From the NCBI GenBank assembly GCA_009760855.2, contig WPIO01000084.1, forward strand, positions 895,001 to 959,000: a DNA stretch of 64,000 nt, read 5' to 3'. Below the pieces are notes generated by a model. It did not search any database. It saw only the letters and a list, made by a program, of their open reading frames with translations, and was not told the DNA's origin. Shown here in pieces: positions 32,827 through 47,000 of the stretch. Position numbers and translations under genes: made by a program. Position 1 is the first letter of the stretch; each line of letters begins with the position of its first letter. Origin of the DNA: Cristatella mucedo (taxonomy: Eukaryota; Bryozoa; Phylactolaemata; Cristatellidae).

Positions 32827-33600
32827 AGAGAGACAGCGCCCAGAGCATAACCATAGCCCAGCGTTCTACGCGACACGTACTTCCGCTGGTGACGCCGTCC
32901 GCTCTTCCGGCTCAGTTATCTCGTTCGCCTAGTTCGCCGCGCCGCCCATTATTTTCAGTGGCGAGACCAAGATGATGCGTGAGCTATCAAATTTGATTAT
33001 TTCCTCTCTTGTTGGGCTGAGGCCCAAGAGTGGGAGTTATCGCCTCGTCAGCCTTACCGCTGTGAACGGATTGGTAAATAAAATTAAGGCCGCGCCGTTG
33101 GCCGTGCTAACGGCTTTCAGCGCGTCCTCCCCAACAAAATTTCATGTCTCGTTGGTCTTAGGGGTCTTAACCTGGGCTTTGGGCATCAAAGGCAGGAATC
33201 TTAGCAACTTCTCCCGTTAAAATGGAAACGAGTTCTGAGATCGCAACGCGAAGCTCGTGATTCTAAACCTGCTCGCGGTACGAACTACGACGTGCAGCAT
33301 TTAAAGAGACGACTCGTCGAAAACCTACCTTTCCTGTCTAGGCTACCGCACACTAAAGCTCTTCAAAGCAAGCTGCAAGGAGAGTGCTTAGTGGTTCTTC
33401 ATAGCAACGACGATTTATTTGCTTCCGCCGTCCCCTTAAGCCGGTCGGCGAGTCTCCGTAGGCTTAGGCAAGCGGCTCTGCTTGGCCGGTGAGCACTCAA
33501 TTTAACTATTGTTTGGCTGCGCCCCCTCCGTATAAATACGCATACGCTGGTCCAAATGAGTCAAACGGTATGACTGGCACCTCTGGTTTCAGAGGTTAAA
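32827..33600. other. Upstream flank of YIPF3, promoter expected, nothing else supported
   Basis: The YIPF3 promoter should lie in the first few hundred bases. A TATA-like TATAAATAC on the plus strand at 33531-33539 points away from YIPF3 toward LINE sequence and has no visible gene after it. Short open frames at 32972-33220 and 33292-33492 are not recognisable. Confidence 0.3.
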
Positions 33601-33602
33601 CT

Positions 33603-34130
33603 TAATAATAATAATAATAATAATTCACTTGATAAAGCGCCCTCAGAGAACTCAATCTCTCTCTAGGCGCTTTACATTTGCTGTAAAGTGAAATGCAATT
33701 GAATGGTAAGTAAGATCATGCTTGATAAACAAACGAAATGAATAAAATGGTTAGGGGTGACATGCACAGGGTCAGCATGCAAATGTGGTTAGTGGCAGCA
33801 TACACAGTGTCAGCACGCATAAGCACATCAAAGACGAATCACAGGGACCCACTAAATGCTGTCCTAAATAGGTGTTTTTTTAGGTTCCTTTTAAATGTGG
33901 TCAGGTCAGGGGATGTTTTGACGCAGGTCGGGAGGGAGTTCCAGGCTTTGGGAGCATATGAACTAAATGCACGGTCTCCAAAGGATTTAAAGTTTGTATG
34001 AGGTATTTCTAGACTGTTGGATTCCGAGAAGCGGGTGGTACGATGCTTGGCCTGATAGGGTAGTATATCTGACAGATAGGCTGGAGCCATAGAATGAAGG
34101 GACCTAAAAGTGAGCGACAAAACTTACAGT
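33603..34130 (-). mobile_element. LINE family A, 5'-truncated, well preserved
   Basis: The minus strand encodes SLTFRSLHSMAPAYLSDILP, QAKHRTTRFSESNSLEIPHT, NFKSFGDRAFSSYAPKAWNS and LPTCVKTSPDLTTFKRNLKK in an open frame, then the GCAAATGTAAAGCGCCTAGA tail and a (TTA)n end. It is close in sequence to 36855-37475, so these copies are among the younger ones. Confidence 0.85.
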
Positions 34131-35314
34131 GACGACGTGACAGATTATTCTTTCTTTCTAGTGCTGCTACTATATTCCAATGTGGTGTCATCGTTGTTAA
34201 CCCAAGCATCGATGTAGCGCAAAATATCATGCGAAGAACAAAGTAGAAAAACAGAATCCAAGTATACAAGCAAGGTAGGGTAGCCTGTGGTAAAAGAAAA
34301 GACCTTAATCGATGCTTGCGGCACCATTTCTTTTCCAGCCATTCACAATTCTCCAGCGGACTTTTTGGCAATTAAAACGTGAAGATAGCCTACTGTTACA
34401 ATGGCGATGCGATGCTTATTGTCTTGCCAGAAGCAGCAGCCGCATTGCTCTTGACTTCTAGAGATTCATTTAAGATTTTTTCCAATTTACAGTGACTTTA
34501 TAAGTAACCCGTATTTCTCACACATTGCCGTCTACAGAGAAGGCTTTGCAAGACTGAAACAAATGTCAAAAGTAGTGTTTATGAATTTTCCGAGTGTAAT
34601 CCGTTTCTGGCATTAAGTTTACGAATTTTTTCTCTTATGACACTGCTTAGACACCACCTCCAAGCAGGAGTATGCTATCATAATCAGCGTGCTGTAAAGG
34701 GTCCTGAACTAAAGTCCTTTGCAACGGCACAACGCACGTAACGGTTGCTCGTAGTCTTCGCAGACGTGCGACAGATAATAGCAAAGCTAGCGACTCAAAG
34801 CATGGCTAAGGAGTCCTTGATTCACGCAGGTAGGCCGACGGTAGCAATGAACTACAGAAATCAAGAACGCCTATACCTCCTTCGTACGCTATTGTAATTA
34901 GCATGAACTCCACTCGGCCCGCGGCCAAAGGTTAAGCAATTGACAACGCAGCGTCTGGCTGCTAATGTACGGTTGCTGTGATTCATCGAGCTCTCATATA
35001 CGTATGCTTAGAGAGGAGTAAAGATTTAGTCTCTTTATTGCTCACGTCCACGCTTGTGCCTCCGCAAGACTCCGCTAGAACTGCCGCTGTCGGAGTCGCA
35101 GTAACACATCATCTCCCCGCCACGAGAAAGCATCGGCATATGACCCATGGTCGTATCGGTGCGTCTCACGTCATTAATTGACCAATCCTCATCGGGTGCT
35201 TAACTTGGAGTAGCAACAGTCGCATGACTTATAGACACCATCGAGGCAAGGGTCTCGGATTAGTAAAACTGCTTGACCAGCATCAGAGCAGAATCAGTCA
35301 TACTGATAGTTTGT
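34131..35314. other. Unassigned stretch between LINE copies
   Basis: A minus-strand open frame at 34145-34342 (GYPTLLVYLDSVFLLCSSHD) has no recognised family. The rest is AT-rich and has no coding signal. Confidence 0.3.
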
Positions 35315-36085
35315 ACAGGAGTAATGTAATGAAATGGATCTCCGCCTGTAACTCTGTAAAGCCAAAAAGACACAGCAGCCTAATCGGCTTTCGCTGCACA
35401 CGCGGTTACCAACAGACTTCATCTCACGAAACAAAGAGAAAATGAGAAACATAGCTGAGTCAGGAGAGCAGTTGAGGTAGTGCATTTAAATAACAGCTCA
35501 GAACTGCTGGAAAGGATGCGCTGCAGTCAGCAGCAGGAGAGTACACGTGGTTAAGTAGGAATTGGGAAAGTGAGTTCCAAAGTTTCGGACCTCCAGAGCA
35601 AATGCTTCTGTAACCAACTATCTTTTACGTGTAGAAATGAAGCAGCTATTTTTTTTCCACAGAGGACCTGGCAGTGCGATGAGCCTGAAACTGGTGCTCC
35701 CCTTCGGCTAGATAAGAAGGAACCAAAACGTGGCGGGCCTTGTGGGTCAGTGTATGACTTGGGCTCTGTATTTTTGGATCAGCCGATCCGCCACTGCAGC
35801 TACTTCGGCAAAGGAAACGAAGGGCTGAACCCCAGAGATCTTTTGACCACCCTTTAAAAGCTATGTTCACCACCAGCTGCAGAGACTTTAATGGCTTTTC
35901 TTTTTTGGTAGCCCAACAAAAGCGGAATTTCAGTAGCCAGTCTAGACAAGACCAGGGAGTTGGTTCGATTTGTAAGAAGCCGCCGTGATTGAAATGTCCC
36001 AAATCTTAGAAAGTGATCGCACATGATGGCTAGATATGGAGGTAGCCTTGTTAATGAAACTATACTTAGGTTTTGCTGAATAGCG
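35315..36085 (-). mobile_element. LINE family B, longer copy
   Basis: The minus strand reads SFINKATSISSHHVRSLSKI-like sequence, then SCLDWLLKFRFCWATKKEKP, then LTHKARHVLVPSYLAEGEHQ, corresponding to the L2-type blocks SRLDYCNSxLAGLPxxxLxxLQ and LxYKALHGLAPSYL. The 3' tail begins near 35320 (TGTAACTCTGTAAAGCC). It parallels 50130-50935. Confidence 0.75.
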
Positions 36086-36854
36086 CATGTAGAGTGTTTT
36101 GTGCGCCTGCGGTTGGTTTCTGCTGTTGTAACTAGCGAAGCGCCTGACACTATTGCACGTGCCTCACGTGTGGCCAATAGTCAAGCCGTCGAAGCGGCGC
36201 AGCGTCCGGCCACCGATGCAGGTCATATTTCGTGTCGTCTGCTGCGATTGATTGGACTCCAATAGATATGTGCCCTCTGAGAGTAATAAAGGAGAGTCTC
36301 GTTTACCGCATACGTGCGCCTGCAGTGTCTCCGCGAGACTCCCACTAGAACAGCCTACGCAGGAGACACCATCATACAGCAAGAGCTCACTGCACGCGGG
36401 AGTTGACCTGGCGCATTCCTTCCACTGCCGTTTCTAGTTCGCGTCTTTTCTCTTTTTTTTTAAGAATTTTTTAAGCTACAGGATGACCACCACTAAGCAT
36501 TTACCGCTGTTTCGTATAGATGTTACACTATGTTTCGCCTAAATCCAGAGAAATAAAAATAAATAACTGGAAAACTGGATAGAAAGTCTTCAAAGATTTA
36601 GTTGTTCAATGGTGGCATAATCTCCCCAATGCTCACGTTTTCCAAATCAGCATCGAATATTTCAAAACTGCTTGGAATCCCATCGAAGAATTTATCTAAA
36701 CCATGGGAAACTTTATTGGAAGCGAGGTCTGTTTAATACTCTTACAGCTCCAAAAAAATTAACTTTATTATGGGCTCGTTGGATCGAATGACCATTGAAC
36801 ATTTGTTCGATTGGTCGGCAATTCTCACTCAGTTATGGTACTTTGTTTTGCCTT

Positions 36855-37475
36855 ATTTTGTCTGTCGTGAGCGTCGCAGTTGCCACATTACTCCACTTCT
36901 CGCCGACCTGCACTGGCTACCAGTCAAGAAACGGATTGACTTAAAGGTTTTGTCGCTTTTTTTTAGGTCACTTCATTCTTTGGCTCCAGCCTATCTCTCA
37001 GATATACTCCCCCATCAGGCCAAGCATCGTACCACCCGCTTTTCGGAATACAGAAGTCTACGAATACCCCGTACAAACCTCAAGTCCTTTGGAGACGGTG
37101 CATTTAGTTCGTATGCTCCCAAAGCCTGGAACTCCCTCCCGACCTGCGTCAGAATATTCCCTGACCTGACCACATTTAAAAAGAATTTAAAAACACACCT
37201 ATTTAGGACAGCATTTAGTGGGTCCCTGTGGTTCGTCCTTGATGTGCTTACGCGTGCTGACACTGTGCATGCTGCCACTAACCACATTTGCACGCTGACC
37301 CTGTGCATGTCACCCCAAGCCATGTTATTCATTGTGTTTGTTTATCAAGCATGATTTTACTCACCATTTCAATTGCATTTCCCTTTGCAGCAAATGTAAA
37401 GCGCCTAGAGAGAGATTAAGTTCTCTGAGGGCGCTTTATCAAGTGCATTATTATTATTAGTATTATTATTATTTT
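36855..37475 (+). mobile_element. LINE family A, best preserved 3' copy
   Basis: A 194-codon open frame carries [80 protein letters not shown] and FKKNLKTHLFRTAFSGSL, the C terminus of an L2/CR1-type ORF2 protein. The 3' end has TGTAAAGCGCCTAGAGAGAG, GTTCTCTGAGGGCGCTTTAT and a TTATTATT microsatellite. The copy is 5'-truncated; the reverse transcriptase core and endonuclease are missing. Confidence 0.88.
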
Positions 37476-38004
37476 CATGTCACTCACTTCCATAGCTTAA
37501 TAAGTACGGGGCACCATTTTCTTGAGCACAAATTTGGTATTTTAAAGATGCGTAATAATCACTGGTTATTGTAAATAATGTATTTTATTGATCAAAACAA
37601 CCCCGATATAAGACTAAAATGCCTTCATGTTGGAAGAATATGGGCAAACAATGCGGGTCATCATTGTTAGTATCACCAATAATCGCGTCAAAGCGGGCTG
37701 CCATGCACGGCGAAGGAGCTGGTTACCTAAAATAAATTATTAGTAGGATACAGTGATCAGAAATTATGTGTGTTATATTACTACTGACATTTGAGCCTGT
37801 TTGGTTTTAACATATACGATACGAAAAGCATCTCTGAATATACTTTAAATTTCCTGAGCACGGGTGATATTAAGTATTGTTCATTGTGATAATGATCAGA
37901 TCAGCTAACTTCGGAAGAGTAGGCGCCTCTTTTGAAGCGAGGTGTGATCACCTAAACATTCTAGATGAGTAGATAAGTTACAGAAAAGTTAAATGCTATT
38001 TCAA
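37476..38004. other. Downstream flank of the 19-exon gene
   Basis: AT-rich. No coding signal. The 3' UTR of the minus-strand gene is expected here; AATAAA on the minus strand is not obvious close to the stop. Confidence 0.35.
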
Positions 38005-41000
38005 TCACATCCAACATTTAAACTTGAAGAACTGTATCATTGCAGGATCATCAACGGTCTTCCCATTGACGCCTGCATAGACTTTTTTCAACAAATCGTT
38101 CTTGAATTTCTCTTCTAAAACTTTCACGTTCTTCTCAAGGTAACCTGGAAGATATAATGTATACTGTTAAAGCAGCTTTTCAGTTGAGCAGAATGTTCGT
38201 CAAGTCATGGCAGAGTTTTCTGTAAATATGAGTTCTCGTAGAACTATGGAGTTTCATGGCATTATCAAGTCACATAGAACTCTTAAATTAGCGAAATGAC
38301 TAAATTGCACTGTAGCAAGTCTAAACATTCCTGTAGCAAGCCTGAAAAAGTCTGAACATGACTTGGATATGGAAAAGTATATTGGCTGAGTTGATGCCAT
38401 TAAATCGTGGGAGAAGATTGAAAATAAATTTACCTAAGGAATTATATCATAAATAAATATGAGGATGTTAAAAATGGATTGAAATAAGTAGACCTATGAC
38501 TTTCCTTCAACAAGCCTCTGCCACGGGCATCCACCTTCAGAAGAAGAATAAACCGAACGTATTGTTAGACTGTGTCAATTTTGTTCATACTTTGTAATTG
38601 AACTCTTTGACCCAAGTTAAATTGCTAATAGGCAGTTTTATCATGGAATTTAGCTTCTATGTGCCTGTACTTTAACCGTTTTCGTTCCAAAACAGATATG
38701 GTAATGTGTTTAATTCGTTAAAGAGCGTGATCTGAAGCGAGCAGCCTCAATCATGCCCTAGGTCACCCTCTTAGGACAGTGACACAGTGACTAAAGAATG
38801 CAGGCCACGGATACTTTTGCTACACGTCACACCGACTCAGCTACGCATCTCCTGCTTTTGTTGCTGCTTGAAATGTTTGCAGCTGGTTTTTGATTGCGAG
38901 CTGAAATTCAAAAAGGGCCTTACACACAACTCGTCAGTGGAATAACTTCTTGGTTCAAGCAGCTTTGCGGAGTTTACACAGACATTCAAACGTACAAAAT
39001 GCATTGCTTACCCTATCCAGTTCATTTAAGTGTGAAAATGGTTCGCTGGAGCGAGATTTCAAGTTTTTTTCATTGTAGTAAACACAGTGGGGATATTTTT
39101 GTGCGCTTGAACTTGGTTGTGAGCCAATCACTCTATAGGGCGCTAAATGCAGCGCTGCTGGAGAAAACAAATCAAATTGAGGCACTATAAGGAGATATTA
39201 GGCTTATGATCATATAATGCTAACTTAATCATTTTAAAGCAGCTGCAAGTTATACCGCTACGGCAAAGCGCTTTCTTAGACGGCTGAAAAATGTATAATT
39301 TAAAACGACGTGTATCTAGTACTTTTTAGAATCCCGCTAGATCAATTTAGAGCCAAGTGAAACGTGGAGAATTTAAGTGATTTACCTCATTTTTTCCTGT
39401 TGAATCACCATTCTAGAAGAATACTATTGCATCATGTAATTAAATAAGTTTGCCAATTAGTAAAAAAACGAATCTATGAGCAGTTGGCTAATGATTATTT
39501 TTAACAGTGCTGCAGTTTTTCCAGACGTCAAGCGATTGCCATTTTACAAGTAACACAATGATGTAACTGATATAAGTAAGGAAATAGGAAACACAACGGA
39601 TAATAATTAACAATATTAATCGTGCATCTGCACAATGTCCAAAGAGAACTAAATCTCATTGTGGGAACTTTACATATTCTGAAAAGGAAGCGGGTAAAAT
39701 GGCTCGTGGTAACGTGCACAGCGTCATCGCGCTAAAGCGCACACACGCAGAGGACATTGCTCTGATTGGACGGAGAAAATAGCGAGAAGCCGGTAGCTGA
39801 GTAGCTTAGCTTCTTGTAATACGACAATTCGGTTCGCGCTTACCTAAACCCATAACCTTTCCAAGCGTTATCATGTTGGGAGCCAAGCGTGGATCGTCGT
39901 ACTTTTCTGCTTTAAACAGGAGACGCACTACCTCACCGAATATGTAAGCGTCGTCGAATCCTGGATTCTCGGGAACGGGAAATTTAGCATAAATGTCCAC
40001 GGCAGCAAACGGATCTGTCTTTGCTAGTAACTCGGCAGACTCAATATATGCGTCATGAACCTGCAAGTATATGCGCGTCATGATAGAACGCCGACAGTTT
40101 TAGGTTTGACGGTGTGACGCCGGTGTAGAGATCCATGCCTGCACCCTGATGCCTAGAGAGAGGCGATTACACTTAAATAGTAAACTTTTCGCATTTTCGT
40201 CTACTGCAGCAGTCTCTTATAAGAGGAGGCTCATTGAAATTCCAAGTTCACTCAATAAAACGAGCTGACTAGTCGACGGTGCTGTCGCAATTCGTAGTAT
40301 TAGCGCGGCAGTCCATGTTTCGCGGAAACGCTCACAAACTAAGGGTCAGGATAAAAATATCGTATTCTCACTGCACAAGAAGAGAGCTGCCGTCAAGCCT
40401 GCTTCCAAGCCTAGACGCGACCGAGCAGGTCCGCGTCCCGTAGAGCGGGACGCGCGTTCTACCCTTGCTTCTCCCGGTCCCCCAGGTAAATCCCCCGTCG
40501 AATAGCCTTCGCATACCGCATCCTTGACTGCTGCACCGCAGGCTGACCGCTTTCGAGGAGGTCGACGAATTACCGAACTCCACCAAAATCCACTCTAATT
40601 AAGCTACAATTTACAGGAAGTTGGCGTTGCCGCGCTCAAATTTGTCGAGTGAATATCCTAGCACATCTCTAATTTATAATGTATCCGCCAAATTTCACGT
40701 CACTTTGCACATGAGCACTCATGCAAATGAGCTGCTAAGACGGAGGCCTGAAATGTAAAACTACGCCTTATTTAAAGTGTCCCCAAAAACTTTTGCGTCA
40801 CTCCGCTCATAAGCTTTCTCGAAGTCCACTGAAGTAGATTGCAGCGGCCCGGGCCATTGCCGCAATTCACCGCCATCTACTGCTTCCACCGCAAAACCAA
40901 AAGAAACCCTGTGCGAAAAGCTTTTTTTGATTGAAACTGATGGTACACAATGTGACAATTGTACTCACAAAATCTCACTTGCATTTGCACAAAGCGTTCT

Positions 41001-44000
41001 TGTGCAACGCGCTGCAATCCGCCGCAAGACGAAAAGAAATAGATTGCCACGAGACGTTCTGTTTTCATCGGGGGCATCCTTTTTTTAATGATGGCGATCA
41101 AACATCCACTGTTGAGAAAGAGGGATCTATTTTTAGACCGCTCTAATGAGGTCTTAATACCGAATCTTCAGAGTGAAGTTTCAGAATCTCCAAACGGAGG
41201 TAAACATTTCATTTTAGTTTTTTCGAAATAAACTTCGGGGGCATATTTTCCGGGAGGAGCTCCGAGCTTTCTCAAAATGCTTTTTCGTGTTAAAATTAAC
41301 TCTAGACGTATTTTGGGAAAGATTGTAGTAACAATAGATCAGAAAATAGATGAGAATGAGTTACTCGTGGCAAGTTTATAGAGGGTTTAAAGAGCTTTTT
41401 TGGTCGGATTTTGAAGTAAAGGCCTTAACTTCGCGTCACGCCCCTCGAAGTGGAGTTACAACGTAGGCAAAAACGCTGGCTACTCCCTTTGGTGGCAATA
41501 AGTAATCAGATAATGCAAATTTCGGAACTCGTGTGATTTTAAAACTCGGAAAAGTAGAAGGCCGTGACGTAAGACGAGGCAAAAAAATTCGGGGAGGAAC
41601 GACCTTGCAATGTCAGTTTTGCAGGTTACTGCGGACCATTGCTCTAGCGCGCGGGTTATCGCAACTCTGCTCACCTACACCCAAGGCCGCGTTTAGAGTA
41701 TTTGCTTTACATACGGTACGAACTTAAGCCAAAGTCCAGTGCACTGATCGAAAGCAAATGAACATGTATTGAGAATTGATTGAGCCCCAAGCCCCAATGG
41801 CGGCGGTCTGAGATCGGCGATTAGACAACTCGGTCCGCGGCTCGACTGACGCCGGTCGAGGCAATCGAACTTGACCGCGCTACCTAGTAACTGGGCTTAA
41901 CACGCTACACAAAGGACCGCTTGCGTCATTCGTGCGCTAGCCAGTTAGTTGCTCGTCTGATTGCATACCTCTGGAGCCATGGACATGACTTGGGCGTAGT
42001 ATTTATGGCACTCTGCGGCAGTCTCAGGGGCTCGAGACAGCACCCTCGCCAGGCCGAGGCGAGCCCGGTAGTGCTTCTCGTTGATCCTGTGCTGGGCCGG
42101 AGCTCCTGCAGCCGTCGCCGTCATATTGCCACCGCTTGCAGCTGAAAGCAGGAGTGCAAGGTCAAGGTCAAAACTGCCTCAAGGCAGAAGAAGTGCGAAC
42201 GACATTCACGATCTGATAGCATACGACAAAATTCGGTTGGATAGAGATTTTTTTATACGCTTTAAAGGGTGAATGCGGCGCAGACCGCCGGACAACCAAA
42301 GGTTAACATAGCTTCAGGCTACAAGAAAGCAAAGTGTAAAGGATTTTAAAACCGCCAGAATTTCCGAGTGATCATCGAGGCACTGATGTGCTGATAAAGC
42401 TTCAGGACTAAGGTAGCACGGCATTAAAAAACGGCTTTTTCATTTGATTATAACTAACGTTCGGTTTTTATATTGTAAATCCCCAACGTGGTTTTTGGCT
42501 GTACAATTTTTCTTAAATGTCAGTGACCATTTCTTTTCGGGGGACGCACACGCCGTCCATAGCTGCCTCGAAAGGGCCGGGTACTACATCCAATAGGCGA
42601 TCTTGAAAAAGTGAGTCCGCAAGTCAGTCTTGAGGGCAAGAGAGTCTCGAAGGACGATTCTAGGGCGCGGCAATTGCAGAGCTGAAAAATTTGAATTGCA
42701 GACCTTCTACCGTCTTGAGGCGGCTAACATGAGCAGCTTTTCAGTGGGACCCCAAGGCTCCAAAGATACCTAGCAGGCTTGCCGTCCTGGGCGTCCGGTG
42801 GCGTAGAGTTTGACGCTAGTGAGGCCCAGAGGCCATGAGAAGGATCTAGAAATAAATTCACTGCTCTTTAAGCAATCGGGCTTTAACTGACTCGAGCTTT
42901 CATTTAGCAAGATTGATATGACCGATTTCAACTAGCTGCGGTTGTCACCAAATCAGGGGTCCCACGAAGAAGCTCTTGCTTGCAGCGGCTTCAAAGATGT
43001 CTCGGGCAGCTCGGAATCGAATAATTCCATTTTCATTTAACTAGTGCGAGAACAATTTAGGAGTAGCCGGTACGAAAATGAGCCAAATGGTAAGCAACAC
43101 AGCAAGCTCAGCGTTCGTATGTGATTGATGAGAACAACGTCCGATAGTTCCCTCTAAGCAAAGTCAAGTGTCATCAAAAAGGCACTATTTAGGGTTCAGG
43201 AAAGTCATTCACTCGCGTGTGGGAATGGCGTTTTTCCATCGTCTCCGTGCACAGAGAAGAGTGCTTATTTAGGAATTACCTGTGTTACTAAATAAGATTA
43301 AAAGTAAGCTCATTTGACCGTGCCGTTAAATGTACACTTTATAGATGTAAATAGCGACAACTTCTATGCGATCATTAGCGGACATGCTAAAGCCATCGTG
43401 TCGATTAATACATCCACGAATGCACTCCGCGAGAAAGGAAAGTTGACGGCAAAGAATATTGAGCAGATTTGACTTCATCTCTCTGAGCTTGAACTGCCGT
43501 GTGAGATGGTTAGACAGTGAGACGGCGGTGCATTCTTGGATAGTGCGGGAACGCTAGCAGACAGCAAAATCAGCCAAAAGGTTTGAATTATTCAAGACTT
43601 TACAATTTTGTGTAGATTGTGATCCACGTGAGAGGGTATTTGAAATCCCTGGCTAGCGAACCCAAACGAGCTATTTGTATTGAGACGCTAGATGCAGGCT
43701 CAATTTATTGAGTAACTGAGTATGGTATTTAGCGGTATTAATACTAATAAGTAACCGAATTCTAAAATGGCTTAATTGTACGATCGTAGATCACGAGCGA
43801 CAAGAGCCCAGCGTGCAGCGCTCTTTCTACGAAAAAGCTTCCAAATAACCACCCCACGCTCACTTGCTGCTTCAGAAAGGAGCTGTTGTGCAGGAAAAAG
43901 CTAGACTCGTGTTCTTGATCTCGCGGAGTCAGGTTGTGGTGGTGGCGACGTTCTCGTTTTTAGCGGAGCGTGGAAGGATGAAAGCTACGCCGTTCCCAAG

Positions 44001-47000
44001 CACAACAATAGATGTTCAACTTCCGGCTACTTCTATCCTGAAAGTCCCATAAGAAATAATTCCGAAGTGTCCAAGTGCCATAATACAAGGCATGCGCTTA
44101 GGCGGCTGAAGCCGGTAAAGTGAACGTCTTGCAAATGAACCTACAGCAAAATATCCATAGATAGCGACTCTTATTAGCAACAACCAATGAGGTAATGGGA
44201 AACGCTGCTGCAGGCATCCTGGCTACAAACTCAAAATTAGGAGGCTAACTATCAAATATTGATAGCGGTATTCCAATATATTGATCACAACAGGTTCATA
44301 GAGTTTGTAAGCGATATGTGGTTTGACGTACGATTTTAATGTCAGCAGTCCTTAATACAATCCCACCAGCTTAAAAAACATACTACCTCGTGAAAATTTA
44401 AGTACGTGCGATCCGACTATGAAACCATGCAGGACAGTAAGAAATTAGGACATGATACACAATTTATAGATACTTCTTCTCTAATCATGGCTAGCCAGCT
44501 GCGTAAGTGAGCGAACATAATGGGAAACTACGTTAAAAGCTAAAAACGTAGTAAAACAATTCTAGCTTACACAAGAACAAAAAGCGAATGATCGGTGATA
44601 CTTGCACATTTCGGCTACTTTGCGGAGATGATAAACAGATATTCTTCTGCATTGATTTCGTTTTAACCGATTTAGTGTATATCTCAGGCTGCTGAAAGCA
44701 TGTACCCCTAATCAAGTTGCTCTGCACAGAATTTGGTCTGGGAAATGTGCAGCATGCTATGAGGGTTGCAGATGCATATTAAATATGGGCTTTTCTGAAT
44801 CCTTTGTTAAATTAATTAGTAAATTTTATCACATTTCATTTGCGTATTTTAAAAATTGGAGACATTAACCCTGGTCCTTTTCCCGGTTTAATTAGTGGAA
44901 TGCGTAAACAAAAACCATTTTCGCTGCAATCGTTGCCGTGCCGAGCTCTCGCACACGTCGCTGTCTGCTGTCGGGGTGAAAGCAACTGGTCGTCGAGGCA
45001 TCTTAGCTGCAGCGGCGTGTCTGCAGAATGTCGCTCGGTTCGAAATCCACGTTCCCACAGCGAGCTGCCATCCTCGCGAACCCACTTTCGATAATAATAG
45101 TAATTATTATTATTGTTATAAATTTGTATAGCGCCTTTGGAGAGCCTAATCTCTTTCTAGGCACTTTACATTTGCTGTAAGTTTTCTTCATAAAGTTCTT
45201 TAACGAGCTAACAACAAGCGGTGTTCTTTCGAAATAAATCCTGATATTTCTCGTTTGCTTTTCACTGCCAATGGTTTGTGACGAAGTCGGGTCAGTTTAG
45301 CACGCAGATTCCACGTGCGGGGCACGAAAAGTACGGCGATTCGTTGATGTCGCTGGGGTGAAAAGCTGGCCTTTTAGGCGCAAGAAGAGAGACGAGCCCT
45401 AATGGTCTGTAGAGGCTGCTCTGGTGTGCCGCCTCTATACAACGTAGACACCGTATCGCACCTGCCGACATTGGTCGGGCAACAGTTATTGCAAAGAGAA
45501 AGCGATTCCAGCGATTCCCGTATTGAATAGCTGAATGACGAGTCAGGACGTCGCACTCCTGGGTCAGGTAAGGAGGCAAAGTCGGTGGCAGAGAGCGACG
45601 GCTGTAGTTTGGTTCACGAACTGCACAGAAACGCCAGCCGATGACCAACACCAACAGCTCCCTTCGCCTCTCTCGCCCACTTGATTTGCTGCTCCTGGAC
45701 CACTGATGCACAATGGCCCGTCTCTACGATTCATCTAACATCTGTGTGCAACGACGGGCTTGCAGAGAAACAAAACCGGCCTGAGTCCGAGCCATGTCGG
45801 AGGAGGTGCAGCAGCCAAGCATCAGACTACATGCCCTGTGATCTTAATATCACAAACGCCTGCAGCAACACAAGAAAATGCAAAGTACTGTGCAGCATTG
45901 AGCTCGCCGAGCCACTACAAATGCGACGCAACATATCCAGGAGGTCACAAAACGAGAGCGACATATCACTATAGCCATCATTAACAGCTGACCTCGTAGG
46001 CAGGTGGACTACCTCAGAGCCGCTCGAAAAACGATTAGGAGCCGCACCATCATTTAAGCAAAATTACATGCCCCCTGATCTATAGGTCAGCTCATAACGT
46101 AGTCGGAGAACCGATACGGGCGCTGCCGTTCACATGCGAAGCCGGCGGCTGCCAATTTACTGTGCCCCTTCGTACCGATCATCGTCACCTCTTATCGGGT
46201 ATCGGTGGCTGAGATGGCGACCCCCACATGCAGGCGGGCTACCTCACAGCTGCTTGAAATAGGCGCGCTGATCTCGGGATAGAGCCGAAATAGCTTGTAG
46301 TTTGGTTCACGCACAGCACAGAAACGTCAGCTGATGACCATTACCAAAAGTTTTCTTTTACTACACATCGAGTAGAGGAAGGCACGAACGACTCTCCTTC
46401 TTCACCCCTCTCGCCCACTGAAGGTGCAGCTCCTGGACCACCGCTGCACACTGGCCCGTCCCAACGCTACATCCAACATCTTTACACAATGACGGGTTTT
46501 TAGAGAAACAATATTGACATACCTTGGCTGTCACGCCCGCCGGTCGAGCTCTGTGTCGAGTCCGAGCCTGCGACGCTTGCGACCGCAACGGGTCCCGGCT
46601 CTTTGACGGTGGCAGCCTGTCCTGTGGTGGTTGCGGCAGGTTTAGCGAGCGCACCTTTTGAGGCCGGCTAAGAAAAAGAGCGAACGACGAGGCTGCCAAT
46701 TAATGCAGGCAATTAATTAGCAAAGTAGTTTTTCCTTTAGGTGGCGGCAAGGGCGTCCAATCCGATGATCGGAAGAACGAGTCACCAAAGAGCGGGCTCG
46801 GTGTAGCTAGCACGAATGTGTACACGACAGCGCACCGACTCTCTCGCTGATAAACACGTTCACGGCATTTGCAGACAACATGCTCAGCATAGCCTCGCGT
46901 TTCCTCTTGCCGCTGACTAAACTTATTCGGCTAATGCAACGTTTGCCAGCAAGAGGTTGTTACGGGTACCTTGGCCGCTGCCGTCGCAGCAGCAGTGGGG

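Noticed and set aside
33531-33539. TATA-box-like TATAAATAC
   Set aside because: No gene start follows on the plus strand; a LINE copy begins about 65 bases later, so a promoter call is not supported.
41760-41905. Possible tRNA-like or SINE sequence on the minus strand
   Set aside because: Only a loose box B-like word (AAGTTCGATTGCC) is present and no second copy was found in the window.
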